Below are positions 57,139-64,000 of a DNA stretch of 64,000 nucleotides, piece after piece. The translations under genes and the position numbers were made by a program. A model generated the notes under the pieces. It did not search any database. It had not been told where the DNA came from and worked only from the letters and a program-made list of their open reading frames with translations. How positions within the stretch are numbered: position 1 is the stretch's first letter; the number at the start of each line of letters is the position of its first letter. Location of the stretch: assembly GCF_002224365.1 (NCBI RefSeq), contig NZ_CP022437.1:1922001-1986000 (forward strand). Direction: 5' to 3'. This stretch comes from Virgibacillus necropolis. GTDB taxonomy: Bacteria; Bacillota; Bacilli; Bacillales; Amphibacillaceae.

Positions 57139-58329
57139 ATGAAACAAATACAAGGCTCATTTCTAACAGGTTATGTAACTATTTTGATTGAAGGAAACAA
57201 CCCAGAGCTATTTTTACAGCATTGTGTTGATCATGAGATATTGGTCTGGGATATAAAAAAAGCATCACATACTTCGTGTAAGGGTAAGATAAAATTACAG
57301 GATTTAAGTGAGGTAGAAGCATTACTTAATGATGATATCTATACCATTACAGTAACACATGAAAAGGGTTTACCACTCATTGTAAAAAAACTAATTGGCA
57401 GGAAAGAACTTCTTTTCAGTATAGGTATATGTTTATTGTTAGTTTTGTATTTATCGAATATTATATGGGACATTAAAATTAATGGAGTGCCAAAAGATAT
57501 AGAAAAAAAAATAACCAAACAATTAAACAGTTACGGAATTCATACTGGTGCCTTAGGTTTCTCCATTGATTCCCCAAGTAGCATTCAACAAAGATTACTC
57601 CATGATATTCCTGAACTCTTATGGGTAGGGATAGAAAAAAAGGGGACAACCTTTCAAATTGAAGTTGTAGAGAAAACGATTGTAAAGAAAAAAGAAGTAA
57701 AAGGACCAAGTAATTTGATCGCTACCAAAAAAGGTGTGGTCAGCTATATATATATATCAAAAGGGATGCCTAAGGTAAAAGTTAATGATTATGTTGAGCC
57801 AGGAGATGTACTGGTTTCAGGTAATATTAGCGAGGATAAAGAAGACCCTATTTTAGTTGAAGCAGAAGGTGAAATTATAGCAAGAACCTGGTATGAGGTT
57901 TCCGTTACTGTACCACTTGAAGCGGAATTTCAAGAGTTAACTGGTGAAAAAGATAAAAAACTGTATATAGAATTAGGCGATTTACAAGTGCCATTTTGGG
58001 GTTTTGGATCGAGCGAATTTGAACATGTACAAGCAGATATTAACCGAACACCGATACATTTTTTTAAATGGGAGCTTCCGATTAATATAGTTGAATCCAT
58101 TAACCATGAAAAAACGTATAGAAAAGAAAAGCGCTCAAAAGACGATGCAATTGAAATCGGCATCGAACAGGCTAAAAACGAATTATTATTACGCCTTGAT
58201 AAAAACGCAACTATTATTTCCGAAAAAGTTTTGCAAGAAAGTACTGGTAATGGTAAAGTGAAATTAACCTTATATTTGACGGTAGAAGAAAATATTGTAA
58301 AATCCGTACCTATAAATCAAGGAGATTGA
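57139..58329 (+). CDS. yqfD: sporulation protein YqfD
   Basis: A 396-residue protein. The N-terminal cytoplasmic part includes LLIEGNNPELFL-like ILIEGNNPELFLQHC, then one transmembrane helix (about 92-112) and a large outer domain with the family segments LPELLWVGIEKKGTTFQIEVVEKT and GDVLVSGNISEDKE. In Clostridium a related SpoIVA-class gene order is also seen, but the precise role in spore formation is unknown. It overlaps the phoH ribosome site, so it probably belongs to the same transcript. Confidence 0.9.
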   Translation: MKQIQGSFLTGYVTILIEGNNPELFLQHCVDHEILVWDIKKASHTSCKGKIKLQDLSEVEALLNDDIYTITVTHEKGLPLIVKKLIGRKELLFSIGICLLLVLYLSNIIWDIKINGVPKDIEKKITKQLNSYGIHTGALGFSIDSPSSIQQRLLHDIPELLWVGIEKKGTTFQIEVVEKTIVKKKEVKGPSNLIATKKGVVSYIYISKGMPKVKVNDYVEPGDVLVSGNISEDKEDPILVEAEGEIIARTWYEVSVTVPLEAEFQELTGEKDKKLYIELGDLQVPFWGFGSSEFEHVQADINRTPIHFFKWELPINIVESINHEKTYRKEKRSKDDAIEIGIEQAKNELLLRLDKNATIISEKVLQESTGNGKVKLTLYLTVEENIVKSVPINQGD

Positions 58330-58331
58330 TT

Positions 58332-59297
58332 ATGTCGACTAACCTAAATACAATTGATTTACATTTAACAAATTCAAATGAAGCTTTAGCATTATTTGGA
58401 ACAAACGACAAAAATTTAAAACAGATTGAGGATAAACTTGATGTATCGATTGTAACAAGAGGAGAGAAAGTGAGTGTGTCCGGTTCAGATGATGCAAACA
58501 CTTTAGTTCAAGATATTCTACTATCTTTACTGACCATAATTCGAAAAGGGTTAACAATAGCAGAACGTGATGTAGTTTATGCCATTGAGCTTGCAAAAGA
58601 GGGTAAAATAAATCAATTTGAAACTTTATTTGAAGATGAGATTACAAAAAATGTAAAAGGAAAACCAATTCGAGTAAAAACGTTAGGGCAAAAAAACTAT
58701 ATCGCCGCTATAAAAGCAAACGATCTTGTTTTTGGGATAGGCCCAGCCGGTACTGGAAAAACATACCTAGCAGTGGTAATGGCTGTGCATGCATTAAAAA
58801 ATGGAATGGTAAAACGGATTATTTTAACGCGCCCTGCAGTGGAAGCTGGAGAAAGTCTTGGTTTTCTACCAGGTGATCTAAAAGAAAAAGTAGATCCATA
58901 TTTGCGTCCTCTATATGACGCGTTGCACGATGTTTTAGGTGCTGAGCATACTTTGCGTTTAATAGAAAGAGAAACGATTGAGATTGCCCCACTCGCATAT
59001 ATGAGAGGACGTACGCTTGATGATGCATTTGTCATTTTAGACGAGGCACAAAACACGACACCAGAACAAATGAAAATGTTTCTGACTCGTCTCGGATTTG
59101 GATCGAAAATGGTCGTGACTGGTGATGTGACACAGGTTGATTTACCAAAAGGAGTATCTGGATTGCGAAAAGCAGACCAATTACTATCCAGAGTAAAAGG
59201 AATAGACTTCATACACTTAACACAGACAGATGTTGTAAGACATCCATTGGTACAACGCATCATTGAAGCATACGAAAAATCGAATAAAGATAGTTAA
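58332..59297 (+). CDS. phoH: PhoH family protein (PhoH-like ATPase)
   Basis: A 321-residue protein with an N-terminal KH-like RNA-binding part (about 1-100) and a P-loop ATPase domain: Walker A GPAGTGKTY near residue 138 and Walker B FVILDEAQNTTPEQ near residue 235. PhoH proteins are thought to act as RNA helicases or in RNA processing; ybeY and era nearby are rRNA maturation factors, which fits. The ATG at 58332 is chosen, with CAAGGAG ahead. Confidence 0.93.
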   Translation: MSTNLNTIDLHLTNSNEALALFGTNDKNLKQIEDKLDVSIVTRGEKVSVSGSDDANTLVQDILLSLLTIIRKGLTIAERDVVYAIELAKEGKINQFETLFEDEITKNVKGKPIRVKTLGQKNYIAAIKANDLVFGIGPAGTGKTYLAVVMAVHALKNGMVKRIILTRPAVEAGESLGFLPGDLKEKVDPYLRPLYDALHDVLGAEHTLRLIERETIEIAPLAYMRGRTLDDAFVILDEAQNTTPEQMKMFLTRLGFGSKMVVTGDVTQVDLPKGVSGLRKADQLLSRVKGIDFIHLTQTDVVRHPLVQRIIEAYEKSNKDS

Positions 59298-59302
59298 CTT
59301 AT

Positions 59303-59336
59303 AAATAAGCCCCACCAAGGTGATGAGGGCTTATTT
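59303..59336 (+). terminator. hairpin between phoH and pgpH
   Basis: AATAAGCCC pairs with GGGCTTATT; an inner CACC/GGTG stem closes the loop. The T tract is interrupted, so read-through into pgpH is possible. Confidence 0.6.
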
Positions 59337-59356
59337 CTACTACCTGAGGTGAGTTA

Positions 59357-61498
59357 ATGATGAAACTACGAAACTTTATAAAGTCGTTAGTAGCCCTTAA
59401 AACAAAATGGATTTCAATCGTTGTTCCTATGCTTGTTTTAGGGGTCTTATTTTTTCTCATGACCTTAAATAATGTACATACAGAGACGTATGACATAGAA
59501 CGATTTAGTAGTGCAAATGAGACCATTCGTTCACCAATTACAATTGAAAATGAACAGGAAACAAAACGTAAAACCAGGGAAACGGTTCAATCTGTAGATG
59601 ATCGGTATGATATATCAAAAGAAATAAATGAAGAACAAATTAATTACATAAACGAAATTTTTGATGCAATTGCTAAAGTTGAGGAACAAAAATCAAGTGA
59701 TATTCAGGAATCAGAGCAAGAAGACGGGGCCATTATTTTATCTAGCCAGGAAAAAGTTCAACATCTTCAACAAATTTTATCACCAGAAATTGTAGATTCC
59801 ATAGACAAGGGTGTATTACTTCGTTTAGTGGAAGCATCACCAAATGAGCGAAATGAAGGTGAAAAGGTATTTATTGAATCTTTACGAGAAGTGTTAAACA
59901 ATGGTGTCCGTATGGAAAATGTACAAAGTTCTACAAATGAAGTTAAACAAACGTTAACCTACTCAAAGTTAGATACTGATGTAAGACAAGCATTAATTAC
60001 GTTAAGTGAATTTGCTGTAGTTGAAAATTCTTTTTATGATGTAGAAAAAACGTTAAACGCCAGAAAAGAAGCAGCAAGTAATGTAGATCCAGTCGTTATT
60101 CGTGCAGGGGAAATTATCGTCCGAGAAGGCCAAACTATTACGAATGAATTATATGAAGAGTTAAAGCTGGTTGGATTATTAAATAATGAACGAAATGTTT
60201 ACCCTGTTATAGGATTGGCTTTATTAATTCTATTGATTGTTGGTGTTATTACCTATGAAATGTACCAGTTAACGAAACAGGGCAAGATAGATAATGGCAA
60301 GATTGCATCGATCTTATTAATCAGTTTTATTGTCGTGTTAATGATGAAAGTTGTTAGTTTATATGCAACACAAGTTAATCAGTTATTTTTTGTTGCACCG
60401 ATAGCCACGGGTGTGCTGCTTATCAAGCAACTAATAAATGAACGTTTTGCTATTGTACTTGGTGGATTATATGCCATTCTAGGAAGTATACTATTTAATA
60501 GTCAAATACCTGGGTCTTTAAATGTTGAAGCTGGTATCTATTTCTTCTTTTCCCAGTTAGCAGGGATAATCTTCCTAATGAATGTAAAAGACCGCTTGGC
60601 TATCTTAAAAGCTGGTTTTGGAATGAGTATTGTTAATATTTTAGCTGTATTACTATTTTTATTTCTATCCTTTGAAAAATATACCTTAAGTGACTTATTT
60701 ATTCAAACAGGATTAGGATTTGCAGCAGCAATTCTTTCGGTTGTATTCACGATAGGCTTACTTCCGTTTTTTGAAACGGGATTAGGTATACTATCAGATA
60801 GTAAACTGTTATCGCTAGCAAGTCCAAACCAACCTTTATTACGAAAAATATTAACAGAAGCACCAGGAACTTATCATCATTCTGTAATGGTAGCTAATTT
60901 AAGTGAAACTGCATGCGATGCAATTGGAGCTAATGGTCTTTTAGCTCGAGTAGGCGCTTATTATCATGATATAGGGAAAACAGAAAGGCCACACTACTTT
61001 ATTGAGAATCAATTATCAATAAAAAATCCACATGATTCGATGAAACCAAAGCACAGTGCTGAAATTATTATTAATCATCCATATGATGGGTCAGAAACAC
61101 TAAAAAAGCACAAATTCCCTAGGGAAATAATTGATATCGCAAAAGAGCATCATGGAACAACATTGCTTAAATTCTTTTATTACAAAGAGAAAAAAACTAA
61201 TAAAGCAGTAAAGGAAAAGTCATTTCGATATCCAGGCCCAAAACCAAAAACGAAAGAGGCTGCTATTATTTGTATCTGTGACTCGGTAGAAGCTGCCGTC
61301 CGTTCATTAAAGGAGCCTACTGAAGAAAAAATAGAAGAAATTGTTGCATCGATTATCAATGATCGCTTAATGGATGGCCAACTAGATGACAGTCCATTAA
61401 CATTATATGAATTAAAAGAAATCCATCGCACAGTATGTGAAGCGTTAAAAGGTATTTTCCATTCAAGAATCCAGTATCCAACTAAGGAGGCAAAATAG
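59357..61498 (+). CDS. pgpH: cyclic-di-AMP phosphodiesterase PgpH (7TM-HD)
   Basis: A 713-residue membrane enzyme: one N-terminal helix (about 19-38), a large extracellular 7TMR-HDED domain (about 40-280), seven helices (about 285-480) and a cytoplasmic HD domain with TYHHSVMVANLSE, YYHDIGKTERP and KEHHGTTLLKFFYY. Family enzymes cleave c-di-AMP to pApA. The HD pair and other metal histidines are present. ybeY starts one base after its stop. Confidence 0.94.
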   Translation: MMKLRNFIKSLVALKTKWISIVVPMLVLGVLFFLMTLNNVHTETYDIERFSSANETIRSPITIENEQETKRKTRETVQSVDDRYDISKEINEEQINYINEIFDAIAKVEEQKSSDIQESEQEDGAIILSSQEKVQHLQQILSPEIVDSIDKGVLLRLVEASPNERNEGEKVFIESLREVLNNGVRMENVQSSTNEVKQTLTYSKLDTDVRQALITLSEFAVVENSFYDVEKTLNARKEAASNVDPVVIRAGEIIVREGQTITNELYEELKLVGLLNNERNVYPVIGLALLILLIVGVITYEMYQLTKQGKIDNGKIASILLISFIVVLMMKVVSLYATQVNQLFFVAPIATGVLLIKQLINERFAIVLGGLYAILGSILFNSQIPGSLNVEAGIYFFFSQLAGIIFLMNVKDRLAILKAGFGMSIVNILAVLLFLFLSFEKYTLSDLFIQTGLGFAAAILSVVFTIGLLPFFETGLGILSDSKLLSLASPNQPLLRKILTEAPGTYHHSVMVANLSETACDAIGANGLLARVGAYYHDIGKTERPHYFIENQLSIKNPHDSMKPKHSAEIIINHPYDGSETLKKHKFPREIIDIAKEHHGTTLLKFFYYKEKKTNKAVKEKSFRYPGPKPKTKEAAIICICDSVEAAVRSLKEPTEEKIEEIVASIINDRLMDGQLDDSPLTLYELKEIHRTVCEALKGIFHSRIQYPTKEAK

Positions 61499-61499
61499 T

Positions 61500-61964
61500 A
61501 TGTTTATTGATTTTCACGACAAAACGAATAAAGTAACAAGCGATTATATTGACATGCTGCAACGATTATTGATCTTTGCTGCAGAAAAAGAAGGGATAAC
61601 ACAAGAAGCAGAGGTATCTGTTAATTTTGTATCAAATAAAGAAATACAAGAGCTTAATCGTAATTATCGTGGTCAAGATAAACCGACGGATGTTATCTCA
61701 TTTGCTCTTCAAGAAACAATGGAGGATGAACTTAATATAATAGGAGAGGATATGCCATTAACGCTTGGTGATATTGTTATTTCTATTGAACGCGCGATGG
61801 AGCAAGCGGAGGATTATAACCATACATTTGAACGTGAATTAGGCTTTTTGACGTTACATGGCTTTCTTCATTTATTAGGTTATGATCACATGAGTGAGGA
61901 AGATGAAAAGCAAATGTTTCAAAAACAAGAGGAAATTTTAAATGCGTTCGAACTTAGGAGGTAA
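61500..61964 (+). CDS. ybeY: endoribonuclease YbeY
   Basis: A 154-residue metal-dependent RNase for 16S rRNA 3' maturation and quality control. The zinc motif HGFLHLLGYDH (HxxxHxxxxxH) is complete near residues 120-130; the TDVISFALQE segment precedes it. Its 3' end overlaps dgkA by 23 bases. Confidence 0.96.
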   Translation: MFIDFHDKTNKVTSDYIDMLQRLLIFAAEKEGITQEAEVSVNFVSNKEIQELNRNYRGQDKPTDVISFALQETMEDELNIIGEDMPLTLGDIVISIERAMEQAEDYNHTFERELGFLTLHGFLHLLGYDHMSEEDEKQMFQKQEEILNAFELRR

Positions 61965-62328
61965 ATCGAGAAAAAGAAGATCAATCGGTTTTTCTTTTGC
62001 TTGGAATGGGTTAATGGAAATGATCAAAAGTGAACGTAATTTTCGCATTCATCTAATCGTTACCATTATTGTTATAACGTTAGGAGCGTTAGTGGGACTT
62101 TCTCACTTAGAGTGGATGATCACCACTCTCGTAATCGGAACGGTTCTCGTTGCAGAAACAACCAACACTGCTGTAGAGAAACTTATTGATTATTTAAAAC
62201 CTGATATTCATCCTTCCGCTAAAGTGATCAAAGATATTGCGGCTGGAGCCGTATTAATCGCCGCAATAACCGCATTTATCATTGGGTGTTTACTATTCAT
62301 CCCTAAGGTGTATCATTTATTACTTTAG
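61942..62328 (+). CDS. dgkA: diacylglycerol kinase family protein (undecaprenol kinase type)
   Basis: A 128-residue membrane kinase with three helices, an N-terminal FSFAWNGLMEMIKSERNFRIH and the signature ETTNTAVEKLIDYLKPDIHPSAKVIKDIAAGAVLIAA. In Gram-positives the DgkA homologue phosphorylates undecaprenol rather than diacylglycerol. It overlaps ybeY. In B. subtilis cdd follows, but here a repeat lies between dgkA and era. Confidence 0.92.
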   Translation: MRSNLGGKSRKRRSIGFSFAWNGLMEMIKSERNFRIHLIVTIIVITLGALVGLSHLEWMITTLVIGTVLVAETTNTAVEKLIDYLKPDIHPSAKVIKDIAAGAVLIAAITAFIIGCLLFIPKVYHLLL

Positions 62329-62345
62329 AAACTTGTTCGATTATA

Positions 62346-62570
62346 GAGGAAGCCACTGAAAAAGTGGTGGATTTGAAAAATTTAACTTTTCACCTTAACT
62401 TAGCATCTCGAATATACGGAGACTCCTGTGGGAAGCAAGAGATCGGCGAGACCCCGCAGGACGGCAGTCCGAGGAGGCTCGCCACTCGCCCGCGGAAAGC
62501 GAAGTATATTCGAGGATGCGACGGTAGATCCACATATTTTGTACTATATTTAACTTTTTCAGCAGTCTTG
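62346..62570. repeat. large palindromic repeat, family D (copy 2, inverted)
   Basis: A 225-base inverted copy of 31508-31728. Shared blocks include ATCTCGAATATACGGAGACTC, AGATCGGCGAGACCCCGCAGG and GGCAGTCCGAGGAGGCTCG in part. The terminal repeats are less exact (AGCCACTGAAAAAG and CTTTTTCAGCAGTC). It fills most of the dgkA-era gap; the rest (62571-62768) holds only presumed promoter sequence. Confidence 0.9.
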
Positions 62571-62768
62571 ATTATAGATCAGGTTTTTTAATCAAATAAA
62601 AAACTGGAGCAACAATTGTTTTGAAGCATTTGCACTATCCTCGTACGTTATGTCAAAAATTGCGGTATGCTATTTTCTTTTCAGTTGTTTTGTCGAATAC
62701 GTGAAAGAAGATAGTTTTTATAGTATTATAAGTGTACACAAAAGAAAATACGCTTCGGAGGATCAGAC

Positions 62769-63671
62769 ATGGATAATTCATTTAAATCAGGCTTTATCGC
62801 TATAATAGGACGTCCAAATGTTGGGAAGTCCACTTTTATGAACAAAGTTATCGGTCAGAAAATCGCCATTATGAGTGATAAGCCACAAACTACTAGAAAC
62901 AAAATACAAGGTGTATTAACAGAAAAAGATGCACAGTTGGTTTTCATCGATACACCAGGGATTCATAAGCCTAAGCATCGTCTCGGTGATTTTATGGTTA
63001 AAATAGCTGAGAATACACTAAACGAAGTAGATGCCATTTTATTTATGATTAACGCAAAAGAAGGCTATGGTAAAGGGGATCAATATATTCTAGATCGTCT
63101 GCAGGAAGTTAAGCGGCCTGTATATTTAATTATCAATAAAATTGACCTAATTCATCCTGATGAGCTGTTTCCTTTAATCGAAAAATACAAGGATAAGCAT
63201 AGTTTTGAAGAGGTAATTCCTATTTCTGCATTAGAAGGAAACAATGTTAATCATTTATTGGATGTAGTAAAGAAGAAATTACCAGAAGGACCACAATACT
63301 ATCCTGAGGACCAGGTGACGGATCATCCAGAACGATTTATTATTGGTGAATTAATTCGTGAAAAGGTTTTACAACTAACCCATGAGGAAATTCCTCATTC
63401 AATTGCAGTTGTTATTGAAAATATTGAAAAGAGAGAATCGAACGCAATATTTATTCAAGCAACAATTGTAACGGAACGAAGCACACAAAAAGGAATTTTA
63501 ATTGGAAAACAAGGAAGTATGTTGAAAAATATTGGCAAAAATGCGAGGAAAGACATCGAGTCGTTGTTAGGGTCAAAAGTATATTTAGAGCTATGGATTA
63601 AGGTGAAAAAGGATTGGCGAAATAAACAAACTCAACTCAAAGAATACGGTTTCCGTAGTGACGAATATTAA
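62769..63671 (+). CDS. era: GTPase Era
   Basis: A GTPase of 300 residues for 16S rRNA maturation and 30S assembly. It has G1 GRPNVGKST near residue 15, G3 [11 protein letters not shown]4 NKIDL and a C-terminal KH domain with [42 protein letters not shown]. The ribosome site is CGGAGG. It is followed by yqzL and recO, as in B. subtilis. Confidence 0.97.
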   Translation: MDNSFKSGFIAIIGRPNVGKSTFMNKVIGQKIAIMSDKPQTTRNKIQGVLTEKDAQLVFIDTPGIHKPKHRLGDFMVKIAENTLNEVDAILFMINAKEGYGKGDQYILDRLQEVKRPVYLIINKIDLIHPDELFPLIEKYKDKHSFEEVIPISALEGNNVNHLLDVVKKKLPEGPQYYPEDQVTDHPERFIIGELIREKVLQLTHEEIPHSIAVVIENIEKRESNAIFIQATIVTERSTQKGILIGKQGSMLKNIGKNARKDIESLLGSKVYLELWIKVKKDWRNKQTQLKEYGFRSDEY

Positions 63672-63765
63672 ACTTGGTAATATTTATAACTCATGCTTTA
63701 TCAATGTGTGGTCAAAATAATAGTAGTACTTAATCAAACATATTAAAAGAAAGGTGGGGTTTCTT

Positions 63766-63912
63766 GTGGTCGACTTAACCTGGAGATTATTTAGTCATAC
63801 AGGAAACATTGAAACCTATTTATTATGGAAAGAGCTAGAAAGTGATTCAAGTATTCACACTTCCGCGCAAAATGAAAACGAAGTCAATGAAGAAATAAAT
63901 ACAAAAATGTAA
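63766..63912 (+). CDS. yqzL: YqzL family small protein
   Basis: A 48-residue protein, MVDLTWRLFSHTGNIETYLL, then WKELESD and an acidic polar tail. The core LTWRLFSxTGNIETYLLWKELE matches the YqzL-like family, found between era and recO in Bacillaceae. It starts with GTG after AAGGTGGGG. The function is unknown. It is too short for a length-limited ORF list. Confidence 0.88.
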   Translation: MVDLTWRLFSHTGNIETYLLWKELESDSSIHTSAQNENEVNEEINTKM

Positions 63913-63951
63913 TGATAGGTTTTAGCAAGGAGAAAGTAAAGGTGAGACTGT

Positions 63952-64000
63952 GTGCTTGAAAAAATAGAGGGAATTGTTATCAAAACACAGGATTATGGGG
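63952..64000 (+). CDS. recO: DNA repair protein RecO, N-terminal fragment (cut by window edge)
   Basis: The last 49 bases open a frame MLEKIEGIVIKTQDYG, which matches the RecO N-terminal OB-fold start (EGIVLRTxDYGE in relatives). The GTG at 63952 follows AAAGGTGAGA. Its place after yqzL is as in B. subtilis. Nothing beyond residue 16 can be seen. Confidence 0.88.
   Translation, partial: MLEKIEGIVIKTQDYG

Noticed and set aside
62364-62591. Open frame of 75 codons inside the D element
   Set aside because: It follows the palindromic repeat, lacks a ribosome site and has no counterpart in the copy at 31508.

Overview
The window reads as chromosomal core DNA of a low-GC, endospore-forming Bacillaceae, most like Oceanobacillus, Virgibacillus or Lentibacillus. 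This rests on gene order nearly collinear with two B. subtilis stretches (rarA to mtnN, and sda/yqeG to recO), AT-rich codon use, sporulation genes (sigK, sda, gpr, spoIIP, yqfC, yqfD, yqxA) and a Mrp cation antiporter operon. The genus is inferred; no rRNA is present to confirm it.

Layout. 1-1044 (minus) is the start of rarA, cut by the window edge. 1235-8519 holds cymR, a cysteine desulfurase and mnmA (tRNA thiolation), a TPR protein, recD2, a zinc-ribbon protein and an AI-2E family permease. 8516-11689 is a sigma-A promoter, an alanine T-box and alaS. 11785-18005 runs ireB, ruvX, a DUF1292 gene, mltG, trmR, udk, greA, a DUF1510 gene and mtnN, followed by a DUF4256 gene. 19283-25433 (minus) has an uninterrupted sigK and the Mrp operon A-C-D-E-F-G, with no mrpB. 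sda (minus) lies beside DnaA boxes at 25825-26152. 26351-31380 is the yqeG-yqeH-aroE-yhbY-nadD-yqeK-rsfS-yqeM operon. 31753-35332 is comEA-comEB-comEC. Then come yqzM, holA, rpsT, gpr, spoIIP, a yqxA-like gene, lepA, hemW and the CIRCE-controlled hrcA-grpE-dnaK-dnaJ cluster, followed by prmA-rsmE-mtaB. deoC, rpsU, yqeY, a sigma-W-type nfeD-floA-yqfB cluster, yqfC-yqfD-phoH-pgpH-ybeY-dgkA, era, yqzL and the first codons of recO close the window.

The genes are mainly housekeeping. They cover tRNA maturation (iscS/mnmA, trmR, mtaB), translation and ribosome assembly (alaS, rpsT, rpsU, lepA, rsfS, yqeH, yhbY, ybeY, era, prmA, rsmE), DNA repair and replication (rarA, recD2, ruvX, holA, recO), DNA uptake, heat shock and sporulation.

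The least explained material is intergenic. At least five families of palindromic, non-coding repeats fill most of the long gaps: A at 25494, 35346 and 48382; B at 18724 and 49718; C at 14236, with a related element at 8871; D at 31508 and 62346; E at 16371 and 48717. Some share internal modules. One replaces the prmA stop codon, one lies between the alaS T-box and its gene, and both D copies sit where B. subtilis carries a gene that is missing here. I see no phage, insertion sequence with transposase, CRISPR array, tRNA or rRNA gene.
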